From Halichoerus grypus (taxonomy: Eukaryota; Chordata; Mammalia; Carnivora; Phocidae), in the NCBI RefSeq assembly GCF_964656455.1, contig NC_135716.1, positions 80,316,484-80,380,483 of the forward strand: a DNA stretch of 64,000 nt, read 5' to 3'. The notes below the pieces were generated by a model. The model was not told where the DNA came from. It saw only the letters and a program-made list of their open reading frames with translations, and did no database searches. Position numbers and translations under genes: made by a program. Of this stretch, positions 31,651 through 44,205 are shown piece by piece. How positions within the stretch are numbered: the first letter of the stretch is position 1; every line of letters starts with the position of its first letter.

Positions 31651-34086
31651 AGAAAAGTACAAAGTGCTACCAGATAAATCCAAATTCTTGGTGAGCAGAG
31701 AGGAAGGAAAGTGCTGTTTTGTACATAATGGATGATGTGGCCGCAGCTTTCAGTCTATCTCTGGAGTCGCTCTGATGCTCTCCACCCCACTGCTGTTGGC
31801 TGCAAAACCCCCTGTCTTCCCCGACTCCCTCTGTCTCTCCACCTCAGCCCCACCCCTTGTCCCCATCCCCCTGACTGGGTGCACCTCAGCGTCATCTCCC
31901 ACCTCTTGGAATCCCCTCATGTACCCCTTAACAGGAAGCACATCACATCGTGTCCCAACAGCAGTGAAGTCCTGAAGACAGAACCGCTTCCTCTCTGCCT
32001 CCTACCATCCAGCAGGTGCCTATAGGCATTGGATGCAGCATGAGAAAGATGGGACCTACTTGGGTTCCTATAGCTACTGTTTACCCCTTTCTTAAATGCA
32101 TGCAAGCAGCTAAGAGAAGTATTATGCACATGCCCTCTCTGTCCATATGTAAACATTCAGAGGCTGCTTGGGATATTAAATCCCTTTTGTTACTACATAT
32201 GTGTCAAGTTTAAGCAAAAGAGTACCTTGTATAAAAAAATGGACTGTTACAAATAAATGTAATAAGTGATCCCATGAAATAAAAAGTATTTTACTGTCTA
32301 AGTATTTTCTTAAAATTGTAGATTCTTATGTAGATGGAGTTTGACACAATTTTTCTGTCTTGAGTAGGTATAAATAGTGAAACACAATGCTTTTAATTTT
32401 TAAAATTTATATTTTTCTGATTACAAATAATAGAGGTCCACTGAAGACTTAGAAGTTTAGGAAATTAAAAACTAAAATTTAAATATTCATCAATATTCTG
32501 GTATAGATCCTTTCAGGCTTTCTTAAGGCATTTGTAAGTATAGCTATATTTTTGCACAGAGTATACCTATATTCTTTTTTAGATGATCATATTGAAAATG
32601 CTCTTTTGTAAGGCTCTTTTTATGGACTGCTATCTCACGGCATTTTCTCAGGTCACTTAATATTTGTCTCCAGCCTGACCGGCAATGGCGAGCTGGTGTT
32701 CCATCACAGCAGACCTTAGTAAAGCACTTCCCTGCCATTGACATTTCAGTTGTTCCCACATTTCTTTTACAAATAATTCCCAAGGGAACTGTCCTTGTAG
32801 ATAAATCTTCTCATGTTCATCATTGCTTGCTTAATCTGGGTAAGTTTTTAAAAATGAGTGTTTGGTTAGAGGCCCACCTTTGAGGTTTCTAGCACATGTT
32901 GCCAGATTGCCCTCCAGGAAGGCCTGCTGGGCCTGGTGCATGGGATGCTGATTCCCCCTTCCCTGTGGTGCACATTCTTTTCACATCTTTGCTGATGTCG
33001 TGGACCATAATTGACCATGGTTTTAATTTATCATTTAAAGAACTAATCTTATACATCTCTACCTAAACTTTTTTATTGTAGATTGTGTAAAAATTGACTT
33101 CCGTGTGAATAACGCTATTTTATTACTTGACATTATTTAAAACTAAAAAGCCTTTTTAGAAAAGTCTAAATAATTTTAGTGAAAATTAAGATGGTGTTGG
33201 TACAGACTCATGAGCTCTGTTCAAGAGCGTCCCCATACATTATAGAACACACTTCCTCATCATATCTGCCCAAATCATTTCCTTCTGTGACTATATCTGG
33301 ATTTCCAGATTCTCTTAATTTTACTACCATAGCAACTCATTAATGATTTTAACACTGAAAATTCTCTCAACTTAATAGCAGGGTCATCCAAGTACACAGA
33401 GAACCTTTGAGGAAAAGCCCTCTTTCCTCTCACTCTGAGCTCCGTGTCCGGCTCTGAGCCTTGCCTGCCTGCTGCTAGCCTGCCCTGACTCCAGGCCCCA
33501 GGTACAGCCAGCCTTGCTCAGCCCCATCTTTGCCTGCCTCTGGGTGGCTGGGTTAGGACTACGGATGAGCAGTTATAATTTGGAGGGCTGACTACAGCCT
33601 TTCTCTCAACTGGGTCCTCAAAGCGTTGGCTTCCCCTTCTCCCAGTGCCCTGGGAGGACCAGCAGAAAGCCAACCAGGACCCTCTGGGAGAGGTACACAT
33701 TGCTTTGCTCACAGCATGGAGAGAGTCTGTCTGGGAAACAAGTACATTTTTTAAACTACAGGATTTAAAAACTACCACTGAAAACTGGTAGTCCTACATT
33801 CTTAACCTGCAAATATCTTTGTGTACAAGATTGCACTTGTTAAGAAGCCAAGCCTGCAATTGCTTGCATCATAAAGTCATCCAAAACATTCACCAAGTTC
33901 CCACTTTGTGCTAAACCATGGGGGTGAATATAGTCTAAGTCAGTTGCCCTGCTCTCACCTCACTTGTGTTGTAAAATGAGGACTCTATGCCATGTGACAA
34001 CTGTGTCATCACCTTTACTATTTGGATGCAGTTACAGTCCCTCTCCTGGCTTCTAGCCCCCCCAAAATAGTTATATCATTTTTAAT
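31651..34086. other. Intergenic, nothing recognised
   Basis: Overlapping frames at 31732-32213 (both strands) and 32544-33778 have no recognisable domains. Patches at 32400-33130 have the text style of old LINE remnants, but I cannot assign them. Confidence 0.45.
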
Positions 34087-34099
34087 TAAAGGAGATTTT

Positions 34100-34300
34100 A
34101 GGGGGGGTCTTGAAGATTTTATTTATTTATTTGACAGAGAGAGAGACAGGAAGAGAGGGAACACAAGCAGGGGGAGTGGGAGAAGGAGAAGCAAGCTTCC
34201 CGCTGAGCAGGGAGCCCAATGTGGGGCTCGATCCCAGGACCCTGGGATCATGACCTGAGCCGAAGGCAGATGCTCAACGACTGAGCCACCCAGGTGCCCC
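34100..34300 (-). mobile_element. CAN SINE
   Basis: Antisense: gattttatttatttatttga, GA body, gagcagggagcccaatgtg, head complement ending ccacccaggtgcccc. Duplication taaaggagatttt (34087-34099) / taaaggagattgt (34301-34313), one mismatch. Confidence 0.95.
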
Positions 34301-34313
34301 TAAAGGAGATTGT

Positions 34314-34955
34314 TAAAGGGAATTAAAATCAAATATACTTTGAAATTGTGGAGACAGCCATGTCTGGGAAAGGCTACTCTGAGCCGCTCCTTGGATTGTG
34401 CATTTTCACTGACTGTATTTTATCTGTGTCCATTTCCTCACAGAATCACCCCCAGCTCTTCCACAGTCATCCAGAGCTGATGGTAATTCTCACCTAGTGT
34501 GGCCAAGAAAGGATGGCAACTGCATTTGACATGGAGAGATTATTATAAACGATCCATAATAAAATAGAAATTTAACCTATGCATATGTTAATTACAATTT
34601 GGCGAATCTTGAGGATTGGCTGGTAATATTTCAAAAAGAGGGAGAAGTGATATATTTATCTTTTCTGATTCAGTGACCTTGTTCTCTGTTAGAATGAAGC
34701 AGATGATCTCTTCAAATGTTTTCCGTCTCAGTTACCATTGAAGGAGGAGCCAACCTAAATACATACCAAGCAAATCAATGTCCCTTTCTCATGAGGTCTC
34801 TCAAGGAAACTTGCTCAGTTTTGAAGGGGAGCAAAAAGGGAAGGAAGTCTTAGCAATGAACTATCCTGCATGAAACAAAGCATGCTTCCACATTTGAAAT
34901 GTCTTTATCAGAGAGCCATTAACCTGAGCAGTGGTTAACTGCTCACAGTTCCATC
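34314..34955. other. Intergenic, nothing recognised
   Basis: Unique-looking sequence without repeat signatures. Confidence 0.45.
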
Positions 34956-34957
34956 GT

Positions 34958-35440
34958 TGGTAATTTGTGGCTTTCTGTGTACCTCCTGCCTCTTACCTAA
35001 TCCGTCAAGAAAATATTCCTCCCCCTAAGACACACATCCTCTTGTTTATATTCACCTCCCTCCTGCCTGTTGAGCTCTACACTACCCCTATTATGTGGCC
35101 CCAGCCAGACTCACAGAGAGTTCCCTGGGTGAGAAGCTTGTCAACTTAAAGGCATTTGAATAAATTGGGTGAAATACAGACTGTCCTCCCTTTAACCTGA
35201 GGTGCGCCTTCCTGTCTCCTGTCCCCATCTCCAAAGGCAGCCCAGAGGTGGGCAACAGTGAGCCTGAAGATGGAGAATGGCATGGAAGGAAGCAGAGGAA
35301 TTTACAAGTTCTCCTGCAAGAGACATTTAGAGCTAGTGTCACTACCTCCCTGTAGGAGTGATTAGCTCCAAAGCCCAGGGCAGTCCAGGAGAGTAATTAA
35401 AACCATTTGGTCAAGTCCTCCTTAATGACTCCTTCAGAAA
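34958..35440 (+). repeat. Copy A of an old low-copy repeat (partner 43122-43700)
   Basis: 34961-35180 aligns in direct orientation to 43125-43345: ggtaatttgtggctt, cctaagacacacatc, cctattatgtggccc and agagttccctg in the same order. A second block 35396-35430 matches 43665-43695. Clearly diverged. Could be an ancient local duplication or two copies of an unrecognised interspersed repeat. Confidence 0.6.
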
Positions 35441-35504
35441 TACAAGAGAGTCAGAAAGGGGGATAAAACCATCCCCACAATCTCAATAATACATTATACA
35501 AAAA

Positions 35505-35725
35505 TCCAGTGAGCACTTTTGTTCCAGGTGTTATGCTAAGTCCTTAACATTCTTATCTTACTCATTTCTCACAACTATCCTAAGAGGTAAACATAAACAT
35601 TACTTATTGTCTTCATCCTACAGATTGAGAAAATTGGAGTTTAAGAAAATCAAGAAACTCCTTCAGTGTCCTAACCTAGTCAAGAACAAAGCCAAGATTC
35701 AGACCTCATCTAGTTCTAACATTGA
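35505..35725 (-). mobile_element. MIR SINE, antisense
   Basis: gttatgctaagtccttaaca, tctcacaactatcctaagagg, then the decayed core caagaacaaagccaagattcag. Confidence 0.75.
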
Positions 35726-36650
35726 AGACCTTTCTCTAAAGCAATATGTGTTCTTCTTGCCATACATACTCCTGAGGTTTGAAATTACTGAGCACCCCTG
35801 TTTCCTGAATAATCCTCAAATTGCTCCTTCAAGGCTCCCTAGAGGTGCTTGGTACTTGGCATGCTAGTGAGTGAGACTGTTGATAACTCTCTCCAAGGGC
35901 ACTGTTCTCATCTGAAACACCTTGGAGTTTTCTTTCTTTAGTTGAAGTTTCTAATTTGAATGTGAATGTGCCCACATTTGGAACCAATAGGAATCTAGAC
36001 ACTGGGCTGGGACCTTGCCTTGTCAAGAGTCCACATGTGGTGAATGGGTTCATGAATTGTGGCCAAGCTGTTAGACTCCGTGGCTCGATGGTCAGCACAG
36101 GGTTAGAAGTGAGATGAGGGTCAACCAACCATGGAAGGAGAAAACAGAGGCTAAGACCATTGCTGGTTTGCGAGGAGAAGGACAGAAGTCCTTCAGAAAG
36201 GAGAGGGAATGGCTGGACTCCTCAAATGGAGAATGTATCTTGGGCCATCTTGGGTGGTATCAAAGAAAGAGGTCTAACTGAAGAAGATGCCAATGATGAG
36301 AGGCCATGATTAGTGGTGAACACCAGCAATGATGATGTGGCCCTTCTTGGGTGCCAGTAACTGGCCCAAGGTTGCTAGTCAAGGCGTAGCTGAATTTGTA
36401 GCCTAGCCCAGACCCTGTTCTAGCTCCGACTGCCTCTAATTGTCAAAAGGTATCATATGACCTTGCAGGGGTCACACAAACTTTAAAAATCTAATAGAAG
36501 TGAGATGACAGACTGCTGTGTATTTTGGTGGGGACGTTGTATCTGTCATCGAAACTGAAGATACTGAGAAAGGAAATGTTAATAATTAAACTGGGACAAT
36601 GTAATCCCAGGTAAAGTGGAATATATGGCCACCCAAGTATAAGCTATAGA
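35726..36650. other. Intergenic, nothing recognised
   Basis: No repeat or gene signature seen. Confidence 0.45.
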
Positions 36651-36654
36651 CTAA

Positions 36655-36790
36655 TCAAATTACATTTGATATAAAATGGGAATAATACCTACTTTCTGTG
36701 TCTCAATCACACAGGGTTTTATAAGAATTGAATGAGATAATGTCTATGACATCATTTTGTAAATTGTGAAGTATGATACAAATACATAGA
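36655..36790 (+). mobile_element. MIR SINE fragment
   Basis: aaaatgggaataatacctac at 36673, followed by ttataagaattgaatgagat and a decayed 3' end. Confidence 0.6.
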
Positions 36791-37928
36791 TTGATATAGG
36801 TATGCACTAGACAGTGGAATCTGTGCCCTGTCTTGGAGCATGCTTGTGTTCTCAGCAGGAGCTCATATATAATGATTCAATAAGAAGAGCAACAACCTGG
36901 AAATGAGATACATTTGATTAAATGTGTGACATTTCTTAAGCTACTTAGCCGGTGAAAGAAAGTTGAATGATATCTTTAAAAATATCTTTAGTAATCTAAT
37001 GTATTTGCAGAAATGAATCTCATGAAACTAGCATAAAACTTCAGTGTAAACAACACTAGAATTTTCATGACTGGAGTTAGTATTAGTGAAATTACGTTTC
37101 CTATTAACACACATACACACACACCTCTCTCATAACAAACTCACAGACATACACATGGTAGTTTATTCCTCTTAACAGACACATTAGAGTGTCTTGAATT
37201 TCTCTCTCCTGTCAAGATACTACTAATTTCTAAAGCAATCAGTAACATACTGTTAATGACTACAGTCCTGATTAACTACATTCAAGACCTGATGTGTTTG
37301 TTATGCTGGCTCTAAGGTACTAAAATATTAAAGAGAAATTAATAAGATGCATGGTTTGTATGAAAGAACAGAAGTCAGAAATCCATCCAAGTTATGGGAG
37401 CTTCAACTAGCTAAATTCACACCTTGGTCTACTTGCTATATTCTTAAATTGGATAGTGTAAATTTGACTAAGGACAAGACAGACTGCTGGCCTCCTTGAA
37501 TTTCTAAATATTATTTGGTACCGTATTTTGATTCATGCACGTGCAGAAAAGAATATAGCAGCCCTAGGAATTATAGTCAAATTATTAACTAAGAAGTGGG
37601 TGCACCCTCCTTATTTCCAAGGACCCTGAAAATCATCATGTTTGGATTTATTCATGATATGTGCATGGCAGTACACCCAATATCTGCAGACCATATACTA
37701 GGCAACAAAAGGGAGATGGAAAAAAGGGTATTGTCCCTGTTCTCAAGTAACAAACCATCTAGGAAATCAGACTTGCTGTTGTCTTGGAAAAGAGAAGATT
37801 GAGGAGAAAAAAGGAAGAAAAGAGGACGAGGAGGTGGAAAAATAAAATGAACTGAATAAGAGCAAAAGTTTTTATGGCATGATTTTCTTTAAAGAAAACA
37901 GAGAGGTAAGCAGGAGAGTTAAGGGGGT
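36791..37928. other. Intergenic, nothing recognised
   Basis: AT-rich; a short AC-rich patch near 37108-37160. A purine-rich stretch at 37795-37850 precedes the duplicated block. Confidence 0.45.
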
Positions 37929-38721
37929 TGGTGCCTGTCTCTGTTTTTAATAGCCATGTTATTACAGAAAATCAAAAGTCGGAGAGAAGAGGGACGGCCT
38001 CCCTCACTGAGTGTGTTGAGAAGTCAGTGGAGTGGAGGGGCAATCATCGGGGCCGAGCAGGATGTGGAGCAGGCCAGGGCCTGCACGCCCAGCACGAGGT
38101 ATGTGACTGAAAGGCAGGGAGCTAGCCCGCGGCAGGTGCAGCGCAGCCAGTGCCCGTCGGCCCCAGGAAAGGAAAACCTGCAGGTGCAGTTGGGACATGC
38201 CCTGAGCCTCCAAAGCCACGCGTTTTTCTGAATAGCTGTCCTATCTTCATTGTCTGCCTGCAAGATTATGGTTTGCAGTAGGAGGGGACGGGAGGGAGGG
38301 AGTGGTTTGGTGGAGTCTCCAGCTCTGGCGGCTTTGATGACACACACAGGCTGCTCCAGAAATGAGGTGCAGTTGGAAGAGGCTGAGACTGTGCGAGGGG
38401 AGTGTTGGTGGTGGAGACTTGTCCTGCCAGCCGCAGGCAGCCCCTGGTCCTCCTGGGAGGGCTCTCCTTTCTCCAGAGGCTGTGATGGACACAGAGTTTG
38501 CTGGCCCCCACTCAGCACCTATCCTCCTGTCCTCCACACGGAGCATCTTTTTCCTTCCTCCTTCAGCCATCCTTGGGCTGAGTGACTACCTTAGCACTCC
38601 AGAACTCGGTGCTCGAAAGCCCCAGAACTTCCAAATACCACCTGGATTCTCTCTGCACACCCCAGGAACCCACACAGTGTCATCCTACTGTTGGGACTCA
38701 GTGTCCCTTGTTCAAGGACCT
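37929..38721 (+). repeat. 793-bp near-identical duplicate, copy 1
   Basis: Matches 44206-44998 in direct orientation, constant offset 6277, no gaps, with two differences seen by eye: C38432/T44709 and T38686/C44963. GC-richer and CpG-richer than its flanks. Open frames of up to 164 residues on both strands exist in both copies but match no protein I know and lack start context, so I do not call a gene. There is no A-tail and no flanking duplication, so it is not a retrocopy. Confidence 0.95.
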
Positions 38722-40129
38722 CTCAGCCACTCTCATGACCTGTAATCAGAGACAGTTTTGAAATAAGCAACTGCCATGTACAGTTGGAAACAGGAGAAAG
38801 AAATGGAGCCATGTGTCTTTTGTAAACTGCCAGTACTTGGTCAAGGTGAAACTCCCACCTGGGTCAGAAAGTTCTATTAGAGATGGGGCGGGGAATGTGT
38901 TAAATATGAGAGCATTTAATATTTTTAGGAACTTAACTCAAGTGTATAGTAGTTGCTATAGCAATGCCTGTGACCAAAGAAGTGAGGAGGAATGGATGGT
39001 AGGGTGAGGAATTGCTCTATGACTGGGCGTCATAGAGCAGGGAAAAGATGTAGTGATCCAGAAAAGGTAGTGCTGGGATATGAAGAGGCCTCCAGAACAA
39101 AAATTAGAGAAAACAGTAAGGAAAAATCTGGTCCCCTCAAAACAGTAACCCAAAGCACCATGCAAGCCATGGCACAGCCCAGCACCCTGCATCTGGAGAA
39201 GGGCCAGAGGGAAGAGAGGGGGAGGAATGTGGAGAGACCGCTGGAGGGGGACAGAGAAGGCCGCCAGGACAAGGAGACGCTGGCAGGTGTCCTGAGAAGC
39301 CACGTGCTAGGGAAGTTCTGCACATTCCTCCCACATCCTAGCCTGTAGAGCTCAGGAAAGGCAGACAGCATCTGGGTGGGTGGGGAGAGGTGCACCCATG
39401 GAAGAGGGTGAGGGATTACTCTGGGTTGAATTCCTCCTTTCTCAGGTGACTACACTCTGGCCGCCCCACACCTCCCCCTTTCATTCTTGGCCTGCCTCGG
39501 TCCACCTGGGGCATGCAGGCGGTTGCTCCAACCACATGCCCTGTCAGGACCTGTTGCTTCCAGGGGAAGAATGCAGGAATATCAAATCTTTTCAAATGCT
39601 GAAAGGGGAGAGCCCTGCTTTGGGAGGTGTGGGGGTGTGAATAGTTAAAGTACAAAATCAGAATATAGAACAATTTAAGACTGGACCCCAGGATGCGGGG
39701 GGCGGGGGGAGTTGAATTGAGTCTCTTTGGTCCTTGAGCTTGAAGAATCAGAGGTGGTGGAACTCCTTTGTCTCCCAGCCCCAGGGGAATAGGGGCAGCA
39801 CAGCACCCATCTTCAACAAGGCCCCGCTCCTGTCTGAGCTGGAGGGGCCCTGGGACTTGTGCTTTGTCCAACCCGAACACTCAGAGCAGCACCCCCAGGA
39901 TTGAGCAAACATACCTTCTGGTACAGCTACTGAGTACCACGGCAGGAAATGGGGTGCCCTCCTTTAGAACCCATGCACACACAGCACCACCACCCGCCAT
40001 CCTGCCACCCCCACCCTTACCCCAAGCAGCCTTTGCATATACCTGGAGAGGTCCCACAGCCAGGGTTAGGGGTGGGCTCTATACCCAGGCAGAACTGAGC
40101 ACTGCGCTCACCGTCTGTTCATATGACCC
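38722..40129. other. Intergenic, nothing recognised
   Basis: GC-richer than average (39100-40100). Many overlapping open frames on both strands reflect composition; none has a recognisable domain or splice-supported structure. Confidence 0.5.
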
Positions 40130-40350
40130 AGGACAGATGCCTTGACCACTCTGTGCCTTACTTTACACAACTGCATTTGGGGGTCAGCAAAACATCTACC
40201 ACATAGTGTTGTGAAGGTTTAAGTACATGAATAGATTAAGAGCTCTTAGAATGGTGCCTGGCACATAATTAAGTACATGAATAGATTAAGAGCTCTTAGA
40301 ATGGTGCCTGGCACATAATAGATGTTGAATAAATGTTAGCTCTTAACAAT
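40130..40350 (+). mobile_element. MIR SINE with internal 50-bp tandem duplication
   Basis: Sense MIR 3' half (tgtgccttactttacacaac, gttgtgaaggtttaagtac, then tggtgcctggcacataatag ... gaataaatg). Bases 40219-40268 are repeated exactly at 40269-40318. Confidence 0.85.
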
Positions 40351-40639
40351 TATTAGCTGTAGATGACTTATTATGTAAAGATGGTGTGTTTTGGCTGCAT
40401 TTCAGGAATCTGGGACCAGTCTTATTATTCAGTGTCATGTTTTCAAGAATAGCTATAATATTAGTTGCTCCCTTGATTACTGCTTACAACATTCAGACAG
40501 CACTCAGTAAGTACCACTGGCTGCCGGCCCGCTGCAATTCCTGAGCAGGAGTGGAATTCCTCCAGGGGTCAGTGTCCTAAGTGGGCATGCTTGGAAGGAG
40601 CAAAGGCAGGTACAATTCAGCAGCCATGAAGAGGTAATT

Positions 40640-41168
40640 AAGAGTCATCCCAATGTTCATAGCAGCAAAGTCCACAATAGGCAAACTGTGGAAGGAGCCA
40701 AGATGCCCTTCAAAACGGATAAAGAAAATGTGGTTTATATATACAATGGAATATTACTCAGCCATCAGAAAGGATGAATACCCATCATTTGCACTGACAT
40801 GGATGGAACTGGAGGGGATTCTGCTAAGTGAAATAAGTCAAGCAGAGACAGACAATTAGCATATGGTTTCACTCATATGTGGAACGTAAGGAATAGCATG
40901 GAGGACATTAGGGGAAGGAAGGGAAAACTGAAGAGAGGGAAATCAGAGGGGGAGATGAACCATGAGAAACTATGGACTCTGGGAAACAATCTGAGGGTTT
41001 CAGAGGGGAGGGGGCTGGGAGGGATGGGTTAGCCCGGTGATGGGTATTAAGGAGGACACATGTTGCAATGAGCACTGGGTGTTATATGCAAATAATGAAT
41101 CATGGAACACTACATCAAAAACTAAGGATATACTGTATGGTGACTAACATAATAAAAAAAAAAAAAAA
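40640..41168 (+). mobile_element. Truncated carnivore L1 (ORF2 end and 3' UTR)
   Basis: gttcatagcagcaaagtcca (40655), tacaatggaatattactcag (40742), an ORF2 C-terminal frame (FIYTMEYYSAIRKDEYPSF-like), then the 3' UTR with gatgaaccatgagaaactat and atcaaaaactaaggatatac and an A-tail at 41153-41168. The ORF2 frame at 40653-40859 is an inactive remnant. Target-site duplication not clear. Confidence 0.9.
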
Positions 41169-42518
41169 GTCCTCAGTCTATGTGGCAAAAATACCTTTCC
41201 TGCAAAAATTCTCTACTAAGAATGGAATGGTTTACTTTCATAGGATGCAGGCCCATCTGCAAAAGCAGCACTCCTCCCATTTACAATGGTAGTGGGTATG
41301 GGAGTGAGCTGGCTGGCTAGTGCCCAGTGCTGAGAGGATGGGGAAGGAAAACCTGAGTTAGGCCGCACAAACTCTACATGGTTATGCAAGTGGGTTCTGT
41401 AAATCCTTCTACTTAGAATAAACCCATAACCTTGAAAAATAGAAGCAGGTAACAAAAGAGTGCCAATACGGGACTACAACAGTCATCACTGTGAGTCCAC
41501 ATAGAAGCACTGACATCTGCCCTTCCATGTGTAATGCCAAGCTAGATGCACACAAGGAGAAGAGGGAGGGAGATAGGCAAAGTAAAGAGAAGAAAGGGGG
41601 GGGAGGAAAGGGGGGAAAAAGTAAATGAAAAGAAAAGGAAAGAACAGCATGAGCCTTAGCCTTATCTGGGGATTGCCAGGTGTGTGGTATAGGAAAACAG
41701 AGATGTGTTTTACCTTCTCTAGGAAAAGCCACTTCTGATGGACATGAGGGGGAAATAGCTAAGCACAGGCTCCAGGAATAATAAACAAACCAGATTTCAG
41801 GCTCTGCAGGGAGCAGGAAGGGGCTGCCTTGCTCACAGTGGTGTCCCCATGCATCCCATGCTCATGGCACATGGCCCAGCTTGATAAACAGGGGGCGGGT
41901 AGGATGACAAAGAGCTCTTAGGAACGGACTATCTGCTTTAGGGTCACCCTTTCCCCTGGTCATAGCAGGAATGACACGGGGTGGTGGAGGTGAGCAGAGG
42001 GATGGGAGGGCACAGAGTGAGCACCTTGACCTCAGGATGGAGCACCCCTGTATCGGGCCCATGCTTCAGCACAGGAGCAAGTATATGCTCATCTCAAGGA
42101 GCTCCCTTCTCTCTGAAAGGTAAATCTGGACATACTGAGTACCCATTTGGCAACAGAGCATCTGCAGTCCACTGCCTATAGAGAGGCAACAGCTCATGGG
42201 GAGCTGGCTAGAAGACAGAGTCTTGGGCCCCATGAGCCCTGCTGAGTAGAAACCCTCCTTTCCTTAGATCCTGTGGTGGTGTGTAGGCATGTGTGAGAAG
42301 CTCGGCTCTGGATGGCCTAGAGATTAACCAAGCATGAGCCTCAGTACTAGCAAAGACTTTACAACCACATCACACATTGCTAAAGAAATCACTAATCTGA
42401 CCTAGAGAAATGAAAACTAAAGTTTGATTTAATTGCACTGAGTCCTAAAAGAACAACAAAAATGGGGAGTTTATTTAATCCAAATGCCAATCTAATTTTA
42501 CTCATACCCAAAGAAATT
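41169..42518. other. Intergenic, nothing recognised
   Basis: Purine-rich patch at 41560-41645. No gene or repeat family recognised. Confidence 0.45.
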
Positions 42519-42702
42519 AAAAAAAAAGAAAGAAAGAAAGAGAAAAAGAAGAAAAAAAGAAGAAGAAAGAAAGAAGAAAGAAAGAAAGAGAAAAGAAAGA
42601 AAGAAAGAAAAAAAGAAAGAAAGAAAAAGAAAGAAAAAAGAAAAAAGAAAGAAAGAAAGAAAGAAAAAGAAAGAAAGAAAAAAGAAGAAAGAAAGAAAGA
42701 AA
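42519..42702. repeat. Polypurine (GAAA)n tract
   Basis: 184 consecutive purines. The reading frames through it on both strands encode K/E or F/L/S repeats only. Confidence 0.95.
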
Positions 42703-43121
42703 TGGTCTTTTTTGCAGCCAGAAATAATTTGGTAAGACATGAGGAAAAATGCCTTGATAGATCATCAGTCCAACAATAGCATACATGTTTTCCCTCAGTG
42801 GAATGTTTGAAGCCAGCCTAAGGACAGCAGTCTAGATAGTTGAGAATGTCATGAGCTTATAAACAAGGAAGGAATGGAGCTGATATGATTTTGAAGGTCT
42901 GGCAGTCAATCTAGTATTTGAAAGAGATTTTACCTCAATGTGTACATCAAATGGACACAGTGTCTCTACTTGCCTTTCATCCACATACATGGAAACTCAC
43001 ACGGAAAGGTCAGGAACAATGTGGGGATTGCTGAAGACATGCCAGAAATCCCCTTGGTATGTCATACCTTCACGCAATCACCAGAATCCTTTGGTGTGTT
43101 GAACAGCATGGCCTTCATCCT
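42703..43121. other. Intergenic, nothing recognised
   Basis: Unique-looking sequence. Confidence 0.45.
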
Positions 43122-43700
43122 CAGTAATTTGTGGCTTGCTGTGTACTCACGCCATGTTTTAATCCCTCAAAAAAATATCCCTCCTCCTAAGACACACACA
43201 TCTTCTTGTTTATTTTCACCTCCTCCTGCATGTTCGGCCTACACTGCCCCTATTATGTGGCCCAGCCCTACACACAGAGTTCCCTGCATGAGGGGTTGTC
43301 AGGCGAAAGGACACTTGAATGAATGGGTAAAACCTGGGCTCCTCTTCCCCTTTTGCCTGAAACTCACTTCATGATCCACCACTCTGGGCCACCAGCATCC
43401 AGGGAGTGTCCCCACCTGCCAGTCACACATGCACAGAGTGTTCTCCCAGCCCTATACAAAATGGAGTTTGAAGGAAATACAAGCATCTAAGTAAAAAAAT
43501 CCAATAAGCAGGAAATAAGACTTTAAACTCCTGTCATTGGAGAATATTTTGAATACTTTAATCACTGTTTTGGCCAGAAAAGTTATGGCATGTGCTTAAT
43601 CATTAATAGCAAAATCTTTGCATTGTTCTGGTACTGAGTAACAAATCACAGAAGCAATATTATTAAAAACCATCCAGTCAAATCCTCACTAATGAGTCAG
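43122..43700 (+). repeat. Copy B of an old low-copy repeat (partner 34958-35440)
   Basis: Direct-orientation match described for copy A; the two matching blocks are about 8.16 and 8.27 kb from their partners, so they are nearly collinear. Confidence 0.6.
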
Positions 43701-44205
43701 ACAAGTAGTTAATAGAGCTCAGAGTGTTGCCATTCTGTGAGTTAGCAGAGAAATTCACTGCCCTTCCCTCATGCATGCACACTACTTATGAGTTTTACAC
43801 TGCTGGTTCTTTCTTGGTGTCTCCCCCCTCATCTTTCTGTACAATCTCATTCCTGCAGATATCTCTTAGAGCTCAAATCAAATTATTGAAATTCACAAGG
43901 AAGGTAGAGTAGCAAATAGCATTTGGTTTCACAAAGAGCTGATGTGTGGGTTCTGATAGAAAAGCACAACCAGCCCCCTCCTCAAAAGAGCCTTCTAATC
44001 CTACCAAATTCTTGTTTCCCTGATTGGTTTTATTTCTCTCCCAAGATTGCCCAGTGGTGTATACATACACAGCTTAAACCCATGTATGTCATGTTGGTTT
44101 GCTTCTTGGAAAACCACAATAAGGATAGGAACTAATGAACAGCAGATTAGATGAAGGCAAGTGAGGGCCCACCATGACCTATGGCAGGGAGAAGGACCAA
44201 GACGG
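43701..44205. other. Intergenic, nothing recognised
   Basis: No signature seen up to the edge of the 793-bp duplicate. Confidence 0.45.

Noticed and set aside
38024..38518. 164-residue minus-strand open frame, repeated at 44301-44795
   Set aside because: Present twice because the DNA is duplicated; several other frames are also open in the same GC-rich block, and no domain, start context or splice structure is visible.
40653..40859. Open frame with MEYYSAIRKDE
   Set aside because: Recognisable C-terminal remnant of L1 ORF2, not a host gene.
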